From an uncultured Clostridia bacterium (GTDB lineage Bacteria; Bacillota; Clostridia; TANB77; CAG-508): DNA of 64,000 bases. Positions 9,733 through 19,051 of this stretch are shown here, in pieces. Location of the stretch: positions 40,518 to 104,517 of the forward strand of contig CARFUA010000006.1 in NCBI GenBank assembly GCA_948976265.1, written 5' to 3'. Numbering within the stretch: position 1 is the first letter of the stretch; the number at the start of each line of letters is the position of its first letter. The notes beneath the pieces were generated by a model that was given only the letters and a program-made list of their open reading frames with translations, was not told where the DNA came from and ran no database searches. The translations under genes were made by a program, and so were the position numbers.

Positions 9733-10281
9733 TTACAATTCAAATTCTCTTATTTCACAATTTTCAAATCCCGTTCTTGGCAAAATTCCATTTTCTCCAA
9801 TGCCAATAAAATAACTGTTAATAACTCTAGCTATTCCTCTATGCGTAACACATAAAACGTTTTTTCCAGCATATTTTTCTTTTATTTCTTCTATAAATTC
9901 GTAAACTCTTTGACAACAATCGACTATTGGTTCAATTTCTTTGATTTTTAAATTGGTATGATAATTCCAACAATCGTGTTGATTAAAAAAATAATCCGCC
10001 TCTTCCCCTTGGATTCCTTCAACTTTTCCCCAACTTCTTTCCAACAATTTTTCTTCATAAATCACAGGGATTCTTTTATCTTTATTCATTATTTCAATTG
10101 TTTTTCTAGTTCTCTTTAAAGGAGAACATAGAATCACATCAATCGGATATTCCTCAAATTTTTCTTTTGCATTCTGTGCTTGCTTGATGCCATTTTCGTT
10201 TAATTCTGTATCGGTGCAACCTTGCACTTTTCTTAACACATTCCAATCGGTTTGACCATGTCTCATAATATATAGTTTCAT
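9733..10281 (-). CDS. Histidine phosphatase family protein (phosphoglycerate mutase-like)
   Basis: 182 residues. The N-terminal MRHGQTDWN carries the catalytic RHG triad, and THRG near residue 138 supplies the second histidine. The acid/base Glu is likely within the LLERSWG segment. Such proteins hydrolyse small phosphorylated metabolites or transfer phosphate in the cytoplasm. The start overlaps the end of the PBP gene by four bases, suggesting translational coupling. The exact substrate is unknown. Confidence 0.85.
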   Translation of the reverse strand: MKLYIMRHGQTDWNVLRKVQGCTDTELNENGIKQAQNAKEKFEEYPIDVILCSPLKRTRKTIEIMNKDKRIPVIYEEKLLERSWGKVEGIQGEEADYFFNQHDCWNYHTNLKIKEIEPIVDCCQRVYEFIEEIKEKYAGKNVLCVTHRGIARVINSYFIGIGENGILPRTGFENCEIREFEL

Positions 10282-12636
10282 GGATTTTCCTCCTTTATTT
10301 CTATTTCTTCAGGAACTAGAATGTTTTCTTCTTTCTCTTCTTCTGAAACTTGATTTGCTATTTCATTTTCTATTTGTTCTGAATCTGTATTCTCTGGTTC
10401 ATTTTCCTCTGGTTTTATGGGAGGAATGTTGTTTTCAGGTTGTGTTGTTTCTGGTACTGAAACCATTTCTTCTGGCTTTTGATTGATTTCTGTTTTAACG
10501 GAATTCACCGTATTTTTTATTTTCTGCTTCGTATTTGTATTTTCTACATTCTTTGGAGCATTTCCTTGATGAATTGTACAGATTTCTGGGGTGGTTCCTT
10601 TTATAAAATATTCGGTAAATGTATCTTGGCACCCACTATTGGCTACTTTTAAACTTTTTCGGCAAATTTTTAAGTTTTCTACATTTTTGGCTTTTGCAAA
10701 ATCACTATTCTTCAACTTTTTATGAATTGGGGTCATCACATTGGACCAAATGATGCCTGCTGGATTGTTTCCATGATAACGAATTGGCTCACTTAAATCA
10801 AATCCAAACCACGTGACAGCTGTATAATAATTGGTAAATCCGCAAAGCCAGCGGTCATAGTCTTCATTTGTTGTTCCTGTTTTGGCTGCTACTTCCATGC
10901 CAGGAATCGAACAATAGGTTGCTGTCCCGTTGCTTCCGACAACTGGCTCGGTCAACAACTGTTTGGTCACAAAAGCCACTGCTTCTGAAATAACGCGCCT
11001 GCTTTTTTGTTTGGAATTTAAAACGTTTTTTCCGCTGTTGTCTAGTATTTGGGTATAAAAAGTAGGTTCAATATAGACTCCATCGTTGGCAATCATAGCA
11101 TACGCACCTGCCATTTCTAAGGGCGATATGCCATTATCCAATCCGCCCAACGATAAGGATAAATTCTCGTCTTTTTCGTTCAAAGTAGAAATTCCCATTT
11201 TCTTCAAATATTGAATGGAAGTTGTTGGTGTGAGTTCTTCGATTATTTTGACAAAAGGAATATTTTGAGAAGATTCAACCGCACGTCTTACCGTAATTTT
11301 TCCTAAATAATCATTATAATTAATGGGTGAATATTCTTCTTGATTGTAATCGATAAAAGTTGTTAAAGTATCCTCATAGGTGCTGACTGGCGTGATGACT
11401 TTTTCGGCTAAGGCAGGAACCAAAACTGCCAATGGCTTACTGCTAGAACCCGTTTGACGGATTGCTTGTGTGGCTCGATTAAATCCTCTGACTTCCTTTT
11501 TCTCGCCTAAACCACCGTACGCATGCTAAAACCTTTCCTGTTTTATGGTCAATTATTACCATGGCTGCTTGGGACGTCATTTCTCCATTACTACTTTGTA
11601 GTTGATATTTCTTTTTGGAAAATTCATCTTCCATTTTTTCTTGTATGTCTGTATTTTGTGTGCTATAAATTTTGGCGTTTGCCATGGATAAATAATTGGT
11701 TGCAAAATTTTTAGAAATGTTTTTTTGGCTCGATAAATCCGAAATCACTTCAAGCAATAGTGCATCTGTATGATAAGAATAAACTCCGTTTCCTTCTGGA
11801 TTAATTTCGCCTTTTTGGAAATTGATTCCTTTTTCGACTTTGGCTAACGCACCATCATATTCCTCTTTTGTAATATTTTCTAATTCCAACATTTTGTTTA
11901 ATACAATTTTGGTTCTTTTTTTGATTTTTTCTGTGTTGTCTTTTTCTTTATTAAACGGATTATACGCATTTGGTGCATGATTGATTCCTGCTAAAAAGGC
12001 ACATTCTGCTAAATCTAAATCGGATACGGTTTTATCAAAATAGTAATTGGCTCCGCATTCAACACCGTATAAGTTGGGTCCAACATAAATGACATTTAGG
12101 TAACTTTCCAAGATTTCGTCTTTATCCATGCACCATTCTAATTCAACAGCTTTGGTCCATTCTTTGACTTTTCTTGTAACGCTGTTGGCGTCGTCTCCTG
12201 TTAAATTTTTCACTAATTGCTGGGTAATCGTGCTGGCTCCAAATGAAGCATTTCCAAAATGTATGACGTAAGAGCCAATGGCTGCAGTGGTTCTTTTTAT
12301 ATCTACACCAAAGTGTTTGTAAAATCGTTCGTCCTCAATGGCAACATAGGCATTTTTTAGATTTTGTGGTATATCTTTTTCAAGCGAAACATTTTTGCGA
12401 TTTTTCTCATTGCCAATTTCCGCAATGACATTTCCTTCCAAATCTAAAATCTGTGAAGGTTGATTGGCAATCATGGAAAGCGCAAGTTGTTGCCAAGTGT
12501 GAATGGACATTGCTGTTTTAATGGCAAACATTAGAATGACCATTATTAGAATGATACCAATTTTTCTTTTCCATTTTGATTTATTTTTGGTTTTCTTTTT
12601 TTGTTTTGTTTCAGGCTTATTTTTTAATTTGCTCAA
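10278..12636 (-). CDS. Class A penicillin-binding protein, read through a +1 shift at a CGG codon
   Basis: A bifunctional peptidoglycan glycosyltransferase/transpeptidase of about 785 residues. From a TTG start with GGAGGAT upstream: cytoplasmic Lys-rich tail, one membrane helix, glycosyltransferase domain with EDERFYKHFG and the FGASTITQQLVKNL motif, then a transpeptidase domain. The first frame stops at 11479. At CGG (11517-11515, after GCATGCGTA) skipping one C gives VGGLGEKKEVRGFN and then the SxxK active site TGSSSKPL. KTGTT follows further on. The C-terminal tail is Glu/Pro rich. Read conventionally this would be a broken gene. Confidence 0.85.
11515..11517 (-). other. CGG +1 recoding site in the PBP gene
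   Basis: The codon order is GTA CGG TGG in the upstream frame. Dropping the C gives GTA GGT GGT TTA, which rejoins the frame carrying the transpeptidase active site. It is the only in-frame CGG in either half of this gene. Confidence 0.8.
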
Positions 12637-12707
12637 AATTTGTTATCCTCCTATATTTTTGCTATTGTATCATATCCTGAAAAAAAAGTCTATCTTGCGG
12701 AAAATAA

Positions 12708-12735
12708 AAAAGTAGTTTTTTCAACTACTTTTGGT
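12708..12735 (-). terminator. Terminator after the GNAT/YoaP gene
   Basis: AAAAGTAGTT pairs with AACTACTTTT, and on the minus strand the stem runs into T residues. It lies between the GNAT gene and the PBP gene. Confidence 0.75.
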
Positions 12736-12739
12736 TTTG

Positions 12740-13483
12740 TTATTTTATTAGTTTTTTAAATGAATTGGCATTTAATATGGTATTTGAAACAAATTCGCCT
12801 TGATAAAAATTCGCCCAATTGTTGAATATGCATGGTGCATTTTTGGCTTTTTCTAAGGAATCTATTTTGATGAAATTGATTTTTATATGATTTTCTCTTG
12901 CATATTCTGTTAATTCTTTTACTTCATATTCCACATAAGGACACGCGGGGCTATAATAGATTGTAAAGTCTTTCTCATCAATTTTCATTTTTCGTGCGTT
13001 ATCCCTAAATTTAGGCGTTTCATTTTTGTCAAATTGTAAAGCTAATAATTCATATTCTCCTATTGAATCTACCACTTTAAAACCATAATGTTCAAAAAAC
13101 TTCTTTTCTCCTAAAAATGGTTTTTTCTTTTTAGAAGTCAATGTGCAAATTCCGCTCATGCCTTTTTGTTTTGAATCATTTATGGCATATTCTAATAATT
13201 CTTTGGCGATTCCTTTTCCTTTAAAACTGCCAGCTACCCATAAGCAATAAATGTATTCATAATTTTTGCCATTGATTGGAACCCAAGCTGTTTCGATTGG
13301 TTCGTATTCAATAAATATTTTCCCTCTCACGTTTAATTTTCTAAATACATGGCCTTCCTTTTGTTTCCTTTTCAGCCATTCTTTTTTATTTTCAACACCT
13401 TCTTTGTGTTTTGGGTCTCCAATCGCGCAACAAATATGCTCATGTTCAATATTTTCTAATGTTAAATTTATATATTCATTCAT
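12740..13483 (-). CDS. GNAT N-acetyltransferase with C-terminal YoaP thioredoxin-like domain
   Basis: 247 residues. The N-terminal part (about 1-150) is a GNAT acetyltransferase fold, with the acetyl-CoA loop in VAGSFKGKGIAKELL. The C-terminal part (about 165-247) begins with FTIYYSPACPYVEYEV, a thioredoxin-like strand and CP motif as in Bacillus YoaP. The substrate is not known. The gene follows two GyrI-like genes on the same strand with a 16-base gap, so it may share their transcript. Confidence 0.8.
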   Translation of the reverse strand: MNEYINLTLENIEHEHICCAIGDPKHKEGVENKKEWLKRKQKEGHVFRKLNVRGKIFIEYEPIETAWVPINGKNYEYIYCLWVAGSFKGKGIAKELLEYAINDSKQKGMSGICTLTSKKKKPFLGEKKFFEHYGFKVVDSIGEYELLALQFDKNETPKFRDNARKMKIDEKDFTIYYSPACPYVEYEVKELTEYARENHIKINFIKIDSLEKAKNAPCIFNNWANFYQGEFVSNTILNANSFKKLIK

Positions 13484-13499
13484 ATTTTTATTTTCCTTT

Positions 13500-14132
13500 T
13501 TATTTATTTTTTATGGGATGCCTTATCACTGTTTTTAATCTGCTTTCCGCACATCTTCTAGGGTCACTTAAATAAATTTCATGATGAAATCTGTTAGGCT
13601 TTATATCGATTTCATAACCATTTTCTTCTGCATAATTTTTCATTTTTTCTATTGTTACAGGTTCTTTGTCATAGGAACCTATATGCATACATTGTACGCA
13701 TAATCCTTCTTCATAAGTTAAAAATTCGACTTTTGAAAAATCTTGTTTTTTCTTACTGGTTGCTTCGCCAATTGCCCAATCAAATTCTTCCTTTGTGACA
13801 AAATCTGGTAATCGAATCATCGATATAAATTCCATCTCTTCTTTTTTATGATAGTCCAACTCTGTTGTCCCTTTTTGCCACCAAAAACCTTCTAGGGGTG
13901 GAACGACATAGTCAAAATAGCCTTCTATTTTATGTGAAGTTTTGTAGCTCATTTTTATCGTAAAAGCAATGGAATAGAGCAAACCTATCGATTGTTTATA
14001 TTCGCTGTTTTCTTCGTTCGGATTGCCTTTTCCCTTGATTCCAATATAATTCATTTTTGGAATTTCGATGATGGTTGGTTTACTTTTGGGCAGATAAAAT
14101 TCTTTGTATTCTTTTTTATAATCAAATGCCAT
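13500..14132 (-). CDS. GyrI-like small-molecule-binding domain protein
   Basis: 210 residues resembling the GyrI-like (SHS2-type) family, with PKMNYIGIKGKGNPNEEN near the start and the FEGFWW-type aromatic patch (PLEGFWWQKG). These domains bind small hydrophobic compounds, often as effector modules, and some hydrolyse them. It stands alone, with no DNA-binding domain. It is three bases from the next GyrI-like gene, so the two are probably co-transcribed. Confidence 0.8.
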   Translation of the reverse strand: MAFDYKKEYKEFYLPKSKPTIIEIPKMNYIGIKGKGNPNEENSEYKQSIGLLYSIAFTIKMSYKTSHKIEGYFDYVVPPLEGFWWQKGTTELDYHKKEEMEFISMIRLPDFVTKEEFDWAIGEATSKKKQDFSKVEFLTYEEGLCVQCMHIGSYDKEPVTIEKMKNYAEENGYEIDIKPNRFHHEIYLSDPRRCAESRLKTVIRHPIKNK

Positions 14133-14134
14133 TT

Positions 14135-14587
14135 CTAATCCTCCAATGCAATATAAATATGAATTTCTTGCTTTTGTCTATCTTCAGAATTATTTTGATA
14201 TTCTTCAAAATCGCAAGTATATTTTCTTTTTAAATTCATATTCCATATTACTTGCCAAGCTTGTCCCACTGAATTTTGTACATCACCAATTATAACAAAC
14301 TTAGCATATTTTCCTTTTTCAATTATTTTATAATTCTGATCACTTTTTTGACTCACTTCCGCACCAGCAACAAATAGATATGGCTTTGTGTAGTCCCCTT
14401 CATAATCTGTATATAAACCAATTGTTTTATGGTTTACTTTATTTCGAATCTTTTCATACATACCTTCTGCCAAAAATCTTTGCCAAGTCTTTGCAATATC
14501 TTGCATTGATTTGCCATCTTGGTTGGTTGTTTTGATTTCAATCCCTTCTATCATTTTTTCTTCCAGTTCCACGATTTCATAGTTCAT
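14135..14587 (-). CDS. Effector-binding (AraC-E/GyrI-like) domain protein
   Basis: 150 residues, starting MNYEIVELEEKMIEGIEIKT, a pattern seen in stand-alone effector-binding domains such as those attached to AraC or MerR regulators. There is no helix-turn-helix. It is flanked by a WYL regulator and a second GyrI-like protein, suggesting a small sensing or detoxification unit. Confidence 0.8.
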   Translation of the reverse strand: MNYEIVELEEKMIEGIEIKTTNQDGKSMQDIAKTWQRFLAEGMYEKIRNKVNHKTIGLYTDYEGDYTKPYLFVAGAEVSQKSDQNYKIIEKGKYAKFVIIGDVQNSVGQAWQVIWNMNLKRKYTCDFEEYQNNSEDRQKQEIHIYIALED

Positions 14588-14645
14588 AATTCTTACCTCC
14601 TAAAAAAATTATAAACTATGAAATATGACATCTGTGTGTCATATT

Positions 14646-15536
14646 TTATGAATAATTTTTTAAAGTTTTTTGCAATTTTTCTATTACTCTATTTTTGGCA
14701 TATTCGGGGCTTAATACTTTTATAAATTCTCCAAAAGACAATATAAAACTATATACCCATTCATTTTCTGGAAACTCCACTTTGACAATAAAATTGCCAT
14801 CCGCTTTTTTTGTTATTTCATTCATTTCAAATTCATCATATACTCTAAAAGCCATTTCTTTTGAAATTTCTAATTCTAGTAAAATATTTTTAAACATTTT
14901 TTCTGGTTCTGGTTGATTTGGTATTTCTCTTTCAAAATGCTCTTCTAAACATTTTATTTCCTTTATTCTGGTTAACTTAAAAAATCGGTAATCCTTTTTT
15001 AATCTGCAATAACTGACTACATACCAAAATTTATCTTTAAACCAAATTTGCAACGGTTCAACCACTCGTTTCGTTTGCTCGCCAGTCGAATTATAATAAG
15101 TGAATTCTATTAATTGTTTATTTAATATTGCGAACTTAATCATTTGAAAGGTATTTTCTTTAGAAGGTGACCAATTCGAAAAATCAATTTTAATCCAATC
15201 TGTTACTTTCTTATGAAAGATTGTACTCATTTTTTCCAAAATGTCTTTTTCGGTTTGAACCTTCATTTTCTCTAAACTTTGCAGGGCAAATAAAATTTGA
15301 TTTTGTTCCTCTTCCGAAAGAATGGATTTGTTCAAAACAAATTCTTCTAAAATACCAATTCCACCATCTTTTCCTGGCATAGCATAAATGGGTATATTCG
15401 CACTGCTTAATGTCTCAATATCTCGATATATCGTTCTGGTCGATACTTCAAATTTTTCCGCTAACTCTTTGGCTGTGATTTTTTTCTTTTGAAGTAATAG
15501 ATATACTATTTCAAATAATCGATGATTTACTTGCAT
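14646..15536 (-). CDS. YafY/DeoR-type transcriptional regulator with WYL domain
   Basis: 296 residues. Residues 1-60 form a winged helix-turn-helix (KKITAKELAEKFEVSTRTIYRD). Residues about 135-210 form a WYL domain with FTYYNSTGEQTKRVVEPLQ and FWYVVSYCRLKKDYRFFKL, which binds ligands. It probably controls the adjacent effector-domain genes. The start ATG is preceded by AGGAGGA. Confidence 0.9.
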   Translation of the reverse strand: MQVNHRLFEIVYLLLQKKKITAKELAEKFEVSTRTIYRDIETLSSANIPIYAMPGKDGGIGILEEFVLNKSILSEEEQNQILFALQSLEKMKVQTEKDILEKMSTIFHKKVTDWIKIDFSNWSPSKENTFQMIKFAILNKQLIEFTYYNSTGEQTKRVVEPLQIWFKDKFWYVVSYCRLKKDYRFFKLTRIKEIKCLEEHFEREIPNQPEPEKMFKNILLELEISKEMAFRVYDEFEMNEITKKADGNFIVKVEFPENEWVYSFILSFGEFIKVLSPEYAKNRVIEKLQKTLKNYS

Positions 15537-15652
15537 AAATTCCTCCTATCTCATATAGTATCACATTTTTTCAATTTTGTAACAAATGGATGTATATTTT
15601 TCATAAATTGGGAGATATTAAGATTAGTTTTTATAAGGAGGTGCCTTGAAAG

Positions 15653-15709
15653 ATGGAAAAAAAGGATAAGAAAAATAACAAAAGTAACCAAAATAATGAA
15701 AACAACTAA
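15653..15709 (+). CDS. 18-residue Lys/Asn-rich peptide
   Basis: A short plus-strand frame encodes MEKKDKKNNKSNQNNENN. A strong AAGGAGGTG site lies 9 bases upstream of the ATG, and a terminator hairpin begins 14 bases after the stop. It is the only plus-strand candidate among these minus-strand genes. No function is recognised; the tight signals favour real expression. Confidence 0.45.
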   Translation: MEKKDKKNNKSNQNNENN

Positions 15710-15723
15710 GGTATAAAATTTTT

Positions 15724-15752
15724 AAAAAGTGAACAGTTTTGTTCACTTTTTT
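15724..15752. terminator. Terminator hairpin between small peptide and sortase
   Basis: AAAAAGTGAACA pairs with TTGTTCACTTTTT around a three-base loop, with T runs on both strands. It can serve both the plus-strand peptide and the minus-strand sortase gene. Confidence 0.8.
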
Positions 15753-15761
15753 CATTTTATC

Positions 15762-16373
15762 TTAACGACTTGCTTTAATAATCAATCTTTTATTATTTAA
15801 GTTGTCACAAGTGACTAAAGTTAAATCATATTTTCGATTGGCTTTTAGGCATTCGAAATCATCGGGTTGCACTTTTTGTTTATCATAAACAATATAGCGA
15901 TAATTCTCACCATTCAAATTTTGAAGATAGACAGAATCGCCTTCTTTCAATTCATTCAGTCTTCCGAAAAATCGAGAATCATCATAATTATGACCTGCAA
16001 TGGCAATATTTCCTTTTTCTCCTAAATTAACACCATAAAATTTACAAGGCAATATCTTTAAAAGCTCATCGCTACAGTCATTGAAAATACTATATTCCAA
16101 ATCGATTTTTGGAATCAAAATCTTTCCAAAATAAGGACTTTGCTTAATGGAAATTTCTTGCTCGCTTTTTTGAGCTGAATAGATTGTTTCCATTTTAAAT
16201 GCTTTATTTAATGTACTTGAAATCTGCGCAATTTCTTGACTCTTTCTCCAATTTTTCAGGCAACTTATCCCTAAAATGAACACCACAAAAATGGATACTA
16301 TAAACTGCATTTTGAAAAAATTTTTTTGTTTTTTATGAATTTGTTTTACGACTATAATTTGGTTCATATTCAT
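15762..16373 (-). CDS. Sortase
   Basis: 203 residues. An N-terminal membrane anchor (about 20-40) is followed by a sortase domain. The catalytic His is in IAGHNYDDSRFF, the Cys in LTLVTCDN and the Arg in KRLIIKAS. It acts outside the membrane and cleaves a sorting signal to attach proteins to peptidoglycan or each other. The spacing resembles class D/E sortases, but the class is uncertain. No substrate gene is adjacent. Confidence 0.85.
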   Translation of the reverse strand: MNMNQIIVVKQIHKKQKNFFKMQFIVSIFVVFILGISCLKNWRKSQEIAQISSTLNKAFKMETIYSAQKSEQEISIKQSPYFGKILIPKIDLEYSIFNDCSDELLKILPCKFYGVNLGEKGNIAIAGHNYDDSRFFGRLNELKEGDSVYLQNLNGENYRYIVYDKQKVQPDDFECLKANRKYDLTLVTCDNLNNKRLIIKASR

Positions 16374-16402
16374 AGTATGGCAAGGTTGCCTTTTTTTATG
16401 CT

Positions 16403-18220
16403 TTATTTGTCGTCGTCGTTTAATTTTAAAACAGCTAAAAATGCTTCTTGTGGCACTTGTACATTACCAATTTCACGCATTTTCTTTTTGCCTCGTTTTT
16501 GCTTTTCAAGCAATTTCTTTTTTCTTGTAATATCGCCACCATAACATTTGGCAAGTACATCTTTTCGCATCGCTGAAATGGTTTCTCTGGCAATAATTTT
16601 TCCGCCAACAACCGCTTGAATTGGCACTTCAAATAATTGCCTTGGAATCACAGTTTTTAATTTTTCTGCCATTTTACGACCACGTTCATAAGCAGAATCT
16701 TTGTGTACAATAAATGACAACGCATCCACCGCTTCATTATTAATATGCAAATCCAATTTGACTAAATCAGCTTTGCGATATTCTTTAAATTCATAATCCA
16801 CAGAAGCATAGCCTTTCGTTTTGGATTTTATGGTATCGAAAAAATCGTAAATAATTTCGTTGAGTGGCAAATCATATTCTAAAGTGACTCTGGTTTCGTC
16901 CAGATAACGCATGTCAATATACGTTCCACGCCTTTCTTGACACACATTCATGACATTTCCGACAAATTCTTTGGGAATCATAATTTCGGATTTCATAATT
17001 GGTTCTTCCATCATGCGAATTTCAGTCGTTGGTGGCAAATCAATGGGATTGTATAATTCGATAATTTCGCCATTGGTTTTGTGAATTTTGTAAATAACGG
17101 AAGGCGCAGTTGTAATTAAGCCAATATCAAATTCTCGCTCTAGTCGTTCCATGACAATTTCTAAATGCAACAATCCTAAAAATCCACAACGAAATCCGAA
17201 TCCTAAAGCCACCGATGTTTCTGGTTCATAATTTAAAGCGGCATCATTCAATTTTAGTTTTTCTAAGGCTTCTTTTAATGGCTCATATTCACTTCCATCA
17301 ATGGGATACATTCCACAATACACCATAGAATTGGCTTTTTTATAGCCTGGTAATGCTTCTTTAGCAGGATTATTTTTTAAGGTAATTGTATCTCCCACAT
17401 GCAAATCAGAAACGGTTTTTACGCTAGCAGAAATATAGCCAACTTCACCAGCTGTTAAGTTGTCAGCTGGTTGGTAGCCTCCTGCTTTAAAATAACCAAC
17501 TTCTGTTACGGTAAATACTTTTCCAGTTGCCATAAATAAAATCTCATCATTTGGTTTAACGCTTCCATTTTTGATTCTGACATAACTTAATGCACCTTTA
17601 TAATTATCGTAAACTGAATCAAAGATTAAAGCTTGTAATGGCACTTCTATTTTTCCAGAAGGTGCAGGAATATCGGTTACAATTCTTTCTAAAACCTCCT
17701 CAACATGCAAACCTGTTTTGGCAGAAATGCAGGGAGCATCTTGGGCAGGAATTCCAATAATTTCTTCAATTTCATTTTTCACTTCATCTGCTCTGGCATT
17801 GGGCAAATCAACTTTATTGATAACGGGCAAAATCTCTAAATTATCATCTAATGCCAAATATACATTAGCAAGGGTTTGCGCTTCCACTCCCTGTGTACTA
17901 TCCACCACTAAAATAGCACCTTCACAAGCTGCTAAACTTCTGGATACTTCATAATTAAAATCGACATGACCTGGTGTATCAATTAAATTAAATTCATAAG
18001 TTTGCCCATCTTTGGCGGTATAATTCATTTTGACAGCTTGGGATTTGATGGTGATTCCTCTTTCGCGTTCAATATCCATATTATCTAAGACTTGTGACTC
18101 CATTTCACGTTCGGATAAAGCGCCTGTCATTTCGATAATGCGGTCTGCTAAAGTAGATTTCCCGTGGTCAATGTGAGCAATAATGCTAAAATTTCTGATA
18201 TTTTTTTGTTTATCTTGCAA
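16403..18220 (-). CDS. lepA: Elongation factor 4 (LepA)
   Basis: A 605-residue ribosomal GTPase that back-translocates or remodels stalled ribosomes. G motifs are clear: IAHIDHGKST (G1), RERGITIKSQ (G2), DTPGHVDF (G3), NKVDLP (G4). The LepA C-terminal domain with YGGDITRKKKLLEKQKRGKKKMR closes the protein. The start is TTG, with GGAGG upstream. Given the frameshift signals found in this genome, LepA in its usual spore-locus setting is of some interest. No in-frame CGG was found. Confidence 0.97.
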   Translation of the reverse strand: MQDKQKNIRNFSIIAHIDHGKSTLADRIIEMTGALSEREMESQVLDNMDIERERGITIKSQAVKMNYTAKDGQTYEFNLIDTPGHVDFNYEVSRSLAACEGAILVVDSTQGVEAQTLANVYLALDDNLEILPVINKVDLPNARADEVKNEIEEIIGIPAQDAPCISAKTGLHVEEVLERIVTDIPAPSGKIEVPLQALIFDSVYDNYKGALSYVRIKNGSVKPNDEILFMATGKVFTVTEVGYFKAGGYQPADNLTAGEVGYISASVKTVSDLHVGDTITLKNNPAKEALPGYKKANSMVYCGMYPIDGSEYEPLKEALEKLKLNDAALNYEPETSVALGFGFRCGFLGLLHLEIVMERLEREFDIGLITTAPSVIYKIHKTNGEIIELYNPIDLPPTTEIRMMEEPIMKSEIMIPKEFVGNVMNVCQERRGTYIDMRYLDETRVTLEYDLPLNEIIYDFFDTIKSKTKGYASVDYEFKEYRKADLVKLDLHINNEAVDALSFIVHKDSAYERGRKMAEKLKTVIPRQLFEVPIQAVVGGKIIARETISAMRKDVLAKCYGGDITRKKKLLEKQKRGKKKMREIGNVQVPQEAFLAVLKLNDDDK

Positions 18221-18282
18221 ATTTTTTTCCTCCGATTTTGATTTTGTTTATTATACCTTATTTAACTAAAATTTGCAAGCCT

Positions 18283-18987
18283 TTATTCTAACACGTTCAA
18301 AACATCATCTTGCTTCATTCCATTGAAATTGTAGAACGTATCTGGTATTTCACCAACGATTATTGCCTCAGTTAATAAAACTTGGGAAGCCACTTCTTTG
18401 CTAAAAGAACCAATTGGTGTTAAAATGCCAATGGAACCATTTAATTCTAAATAAATTTTATGTAAAGTTTGATTAATGCCAACGCTTTCAAATTGGGATT
18501 TTACTTGCGTCGTAATTGCTCCTGCCGTTTCTAGTTCAATCTCAAATTTGGGTCCAAAATTTTTCAAAATGCTTATCCCGCTGACACTTCCATAATTGAT
18601 ATAAACCATCGTAGTTGGCGTTTGGTCAATTCTGGTTTGAATATCGTTTGTAATTTTGCTAATAATTTGATTCAGCAAAACGGTATTGGCTTGCATTAAA
18701 GTAACTTGACCTGCTTCGTTTTTTTCGATTTTAATAAAGTCACTGTATGTATAATAATTCATTCGATTTTCCACTTCTTCTTGTATAATGTGAGTCGCCT
18801 TAGAACCTGCTGCGGTTTTGCAACTGGCTACAAAAATTGGATATGAGGCAAACACAAAACTAACAATCGACACAACAAAAAGCAAAAAAATCAGGTTCAA
18901 GCATAATTTAATTGGATTTCTTTTTTTTGGTTTTGGCTTTTTTATCATTGGAATTCGTATTCTTTTTCTAGAGTAAATTTTATCCAT
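18283..18987 (-). CDS. yunB: Sporulation protein YunB
   Basis: 234 residues: a basic N terminus, one membrane helix (about 28-52), then an extracytoplasmic domain with THIIQEEVENRM and INYGSVSGISILKNFGP, as in YunB. YunB is a sporulation protein expressed in the mother cell in Bacillus; its exact role is unclear. It lies between lepA and the SPOCS/LysM gene. Confidence 0.85.
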   Translation of the reverse strand: MDKIYSRKRIRIPMIKKPKPKKRNPIKLCLNLIFLLFVVSIVSFVFASYPIFVASCKTAAGSKATHIIQEEVENRMNYYTYSDFIKIEKNEAGQVTLMQANTVLLNQIISKITNDIQTRIDQTPTTMVYINYGSVSGISILKNFGPKFEIELETAGAITTQVKSQFESVGINQTLHKIYLELNGSIGILTPIGSFSKEVASQVLLTEAIIVGEIPDTFYNFNGMKQDDVLNVLE

Positions 18988-19021
18988 GATTTGTTCTCCC
19001 TAACAATAATTTATATGGAAG

Positions 19022-19048
19022 AAGGGCAAGGATGTAAGCCTTGCCCTT
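19022..19048 (-). terminator. Hairpin after the SPOCS/LysM gene
   Basis: AAGGGCAAGG pairs with CCTTGCCCTT around a seven-base loop, just past the stop. The T tail is short, so terminator strength is uncertain. Confidence 0.6.
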
Positions 19049-19051
19049 ATA

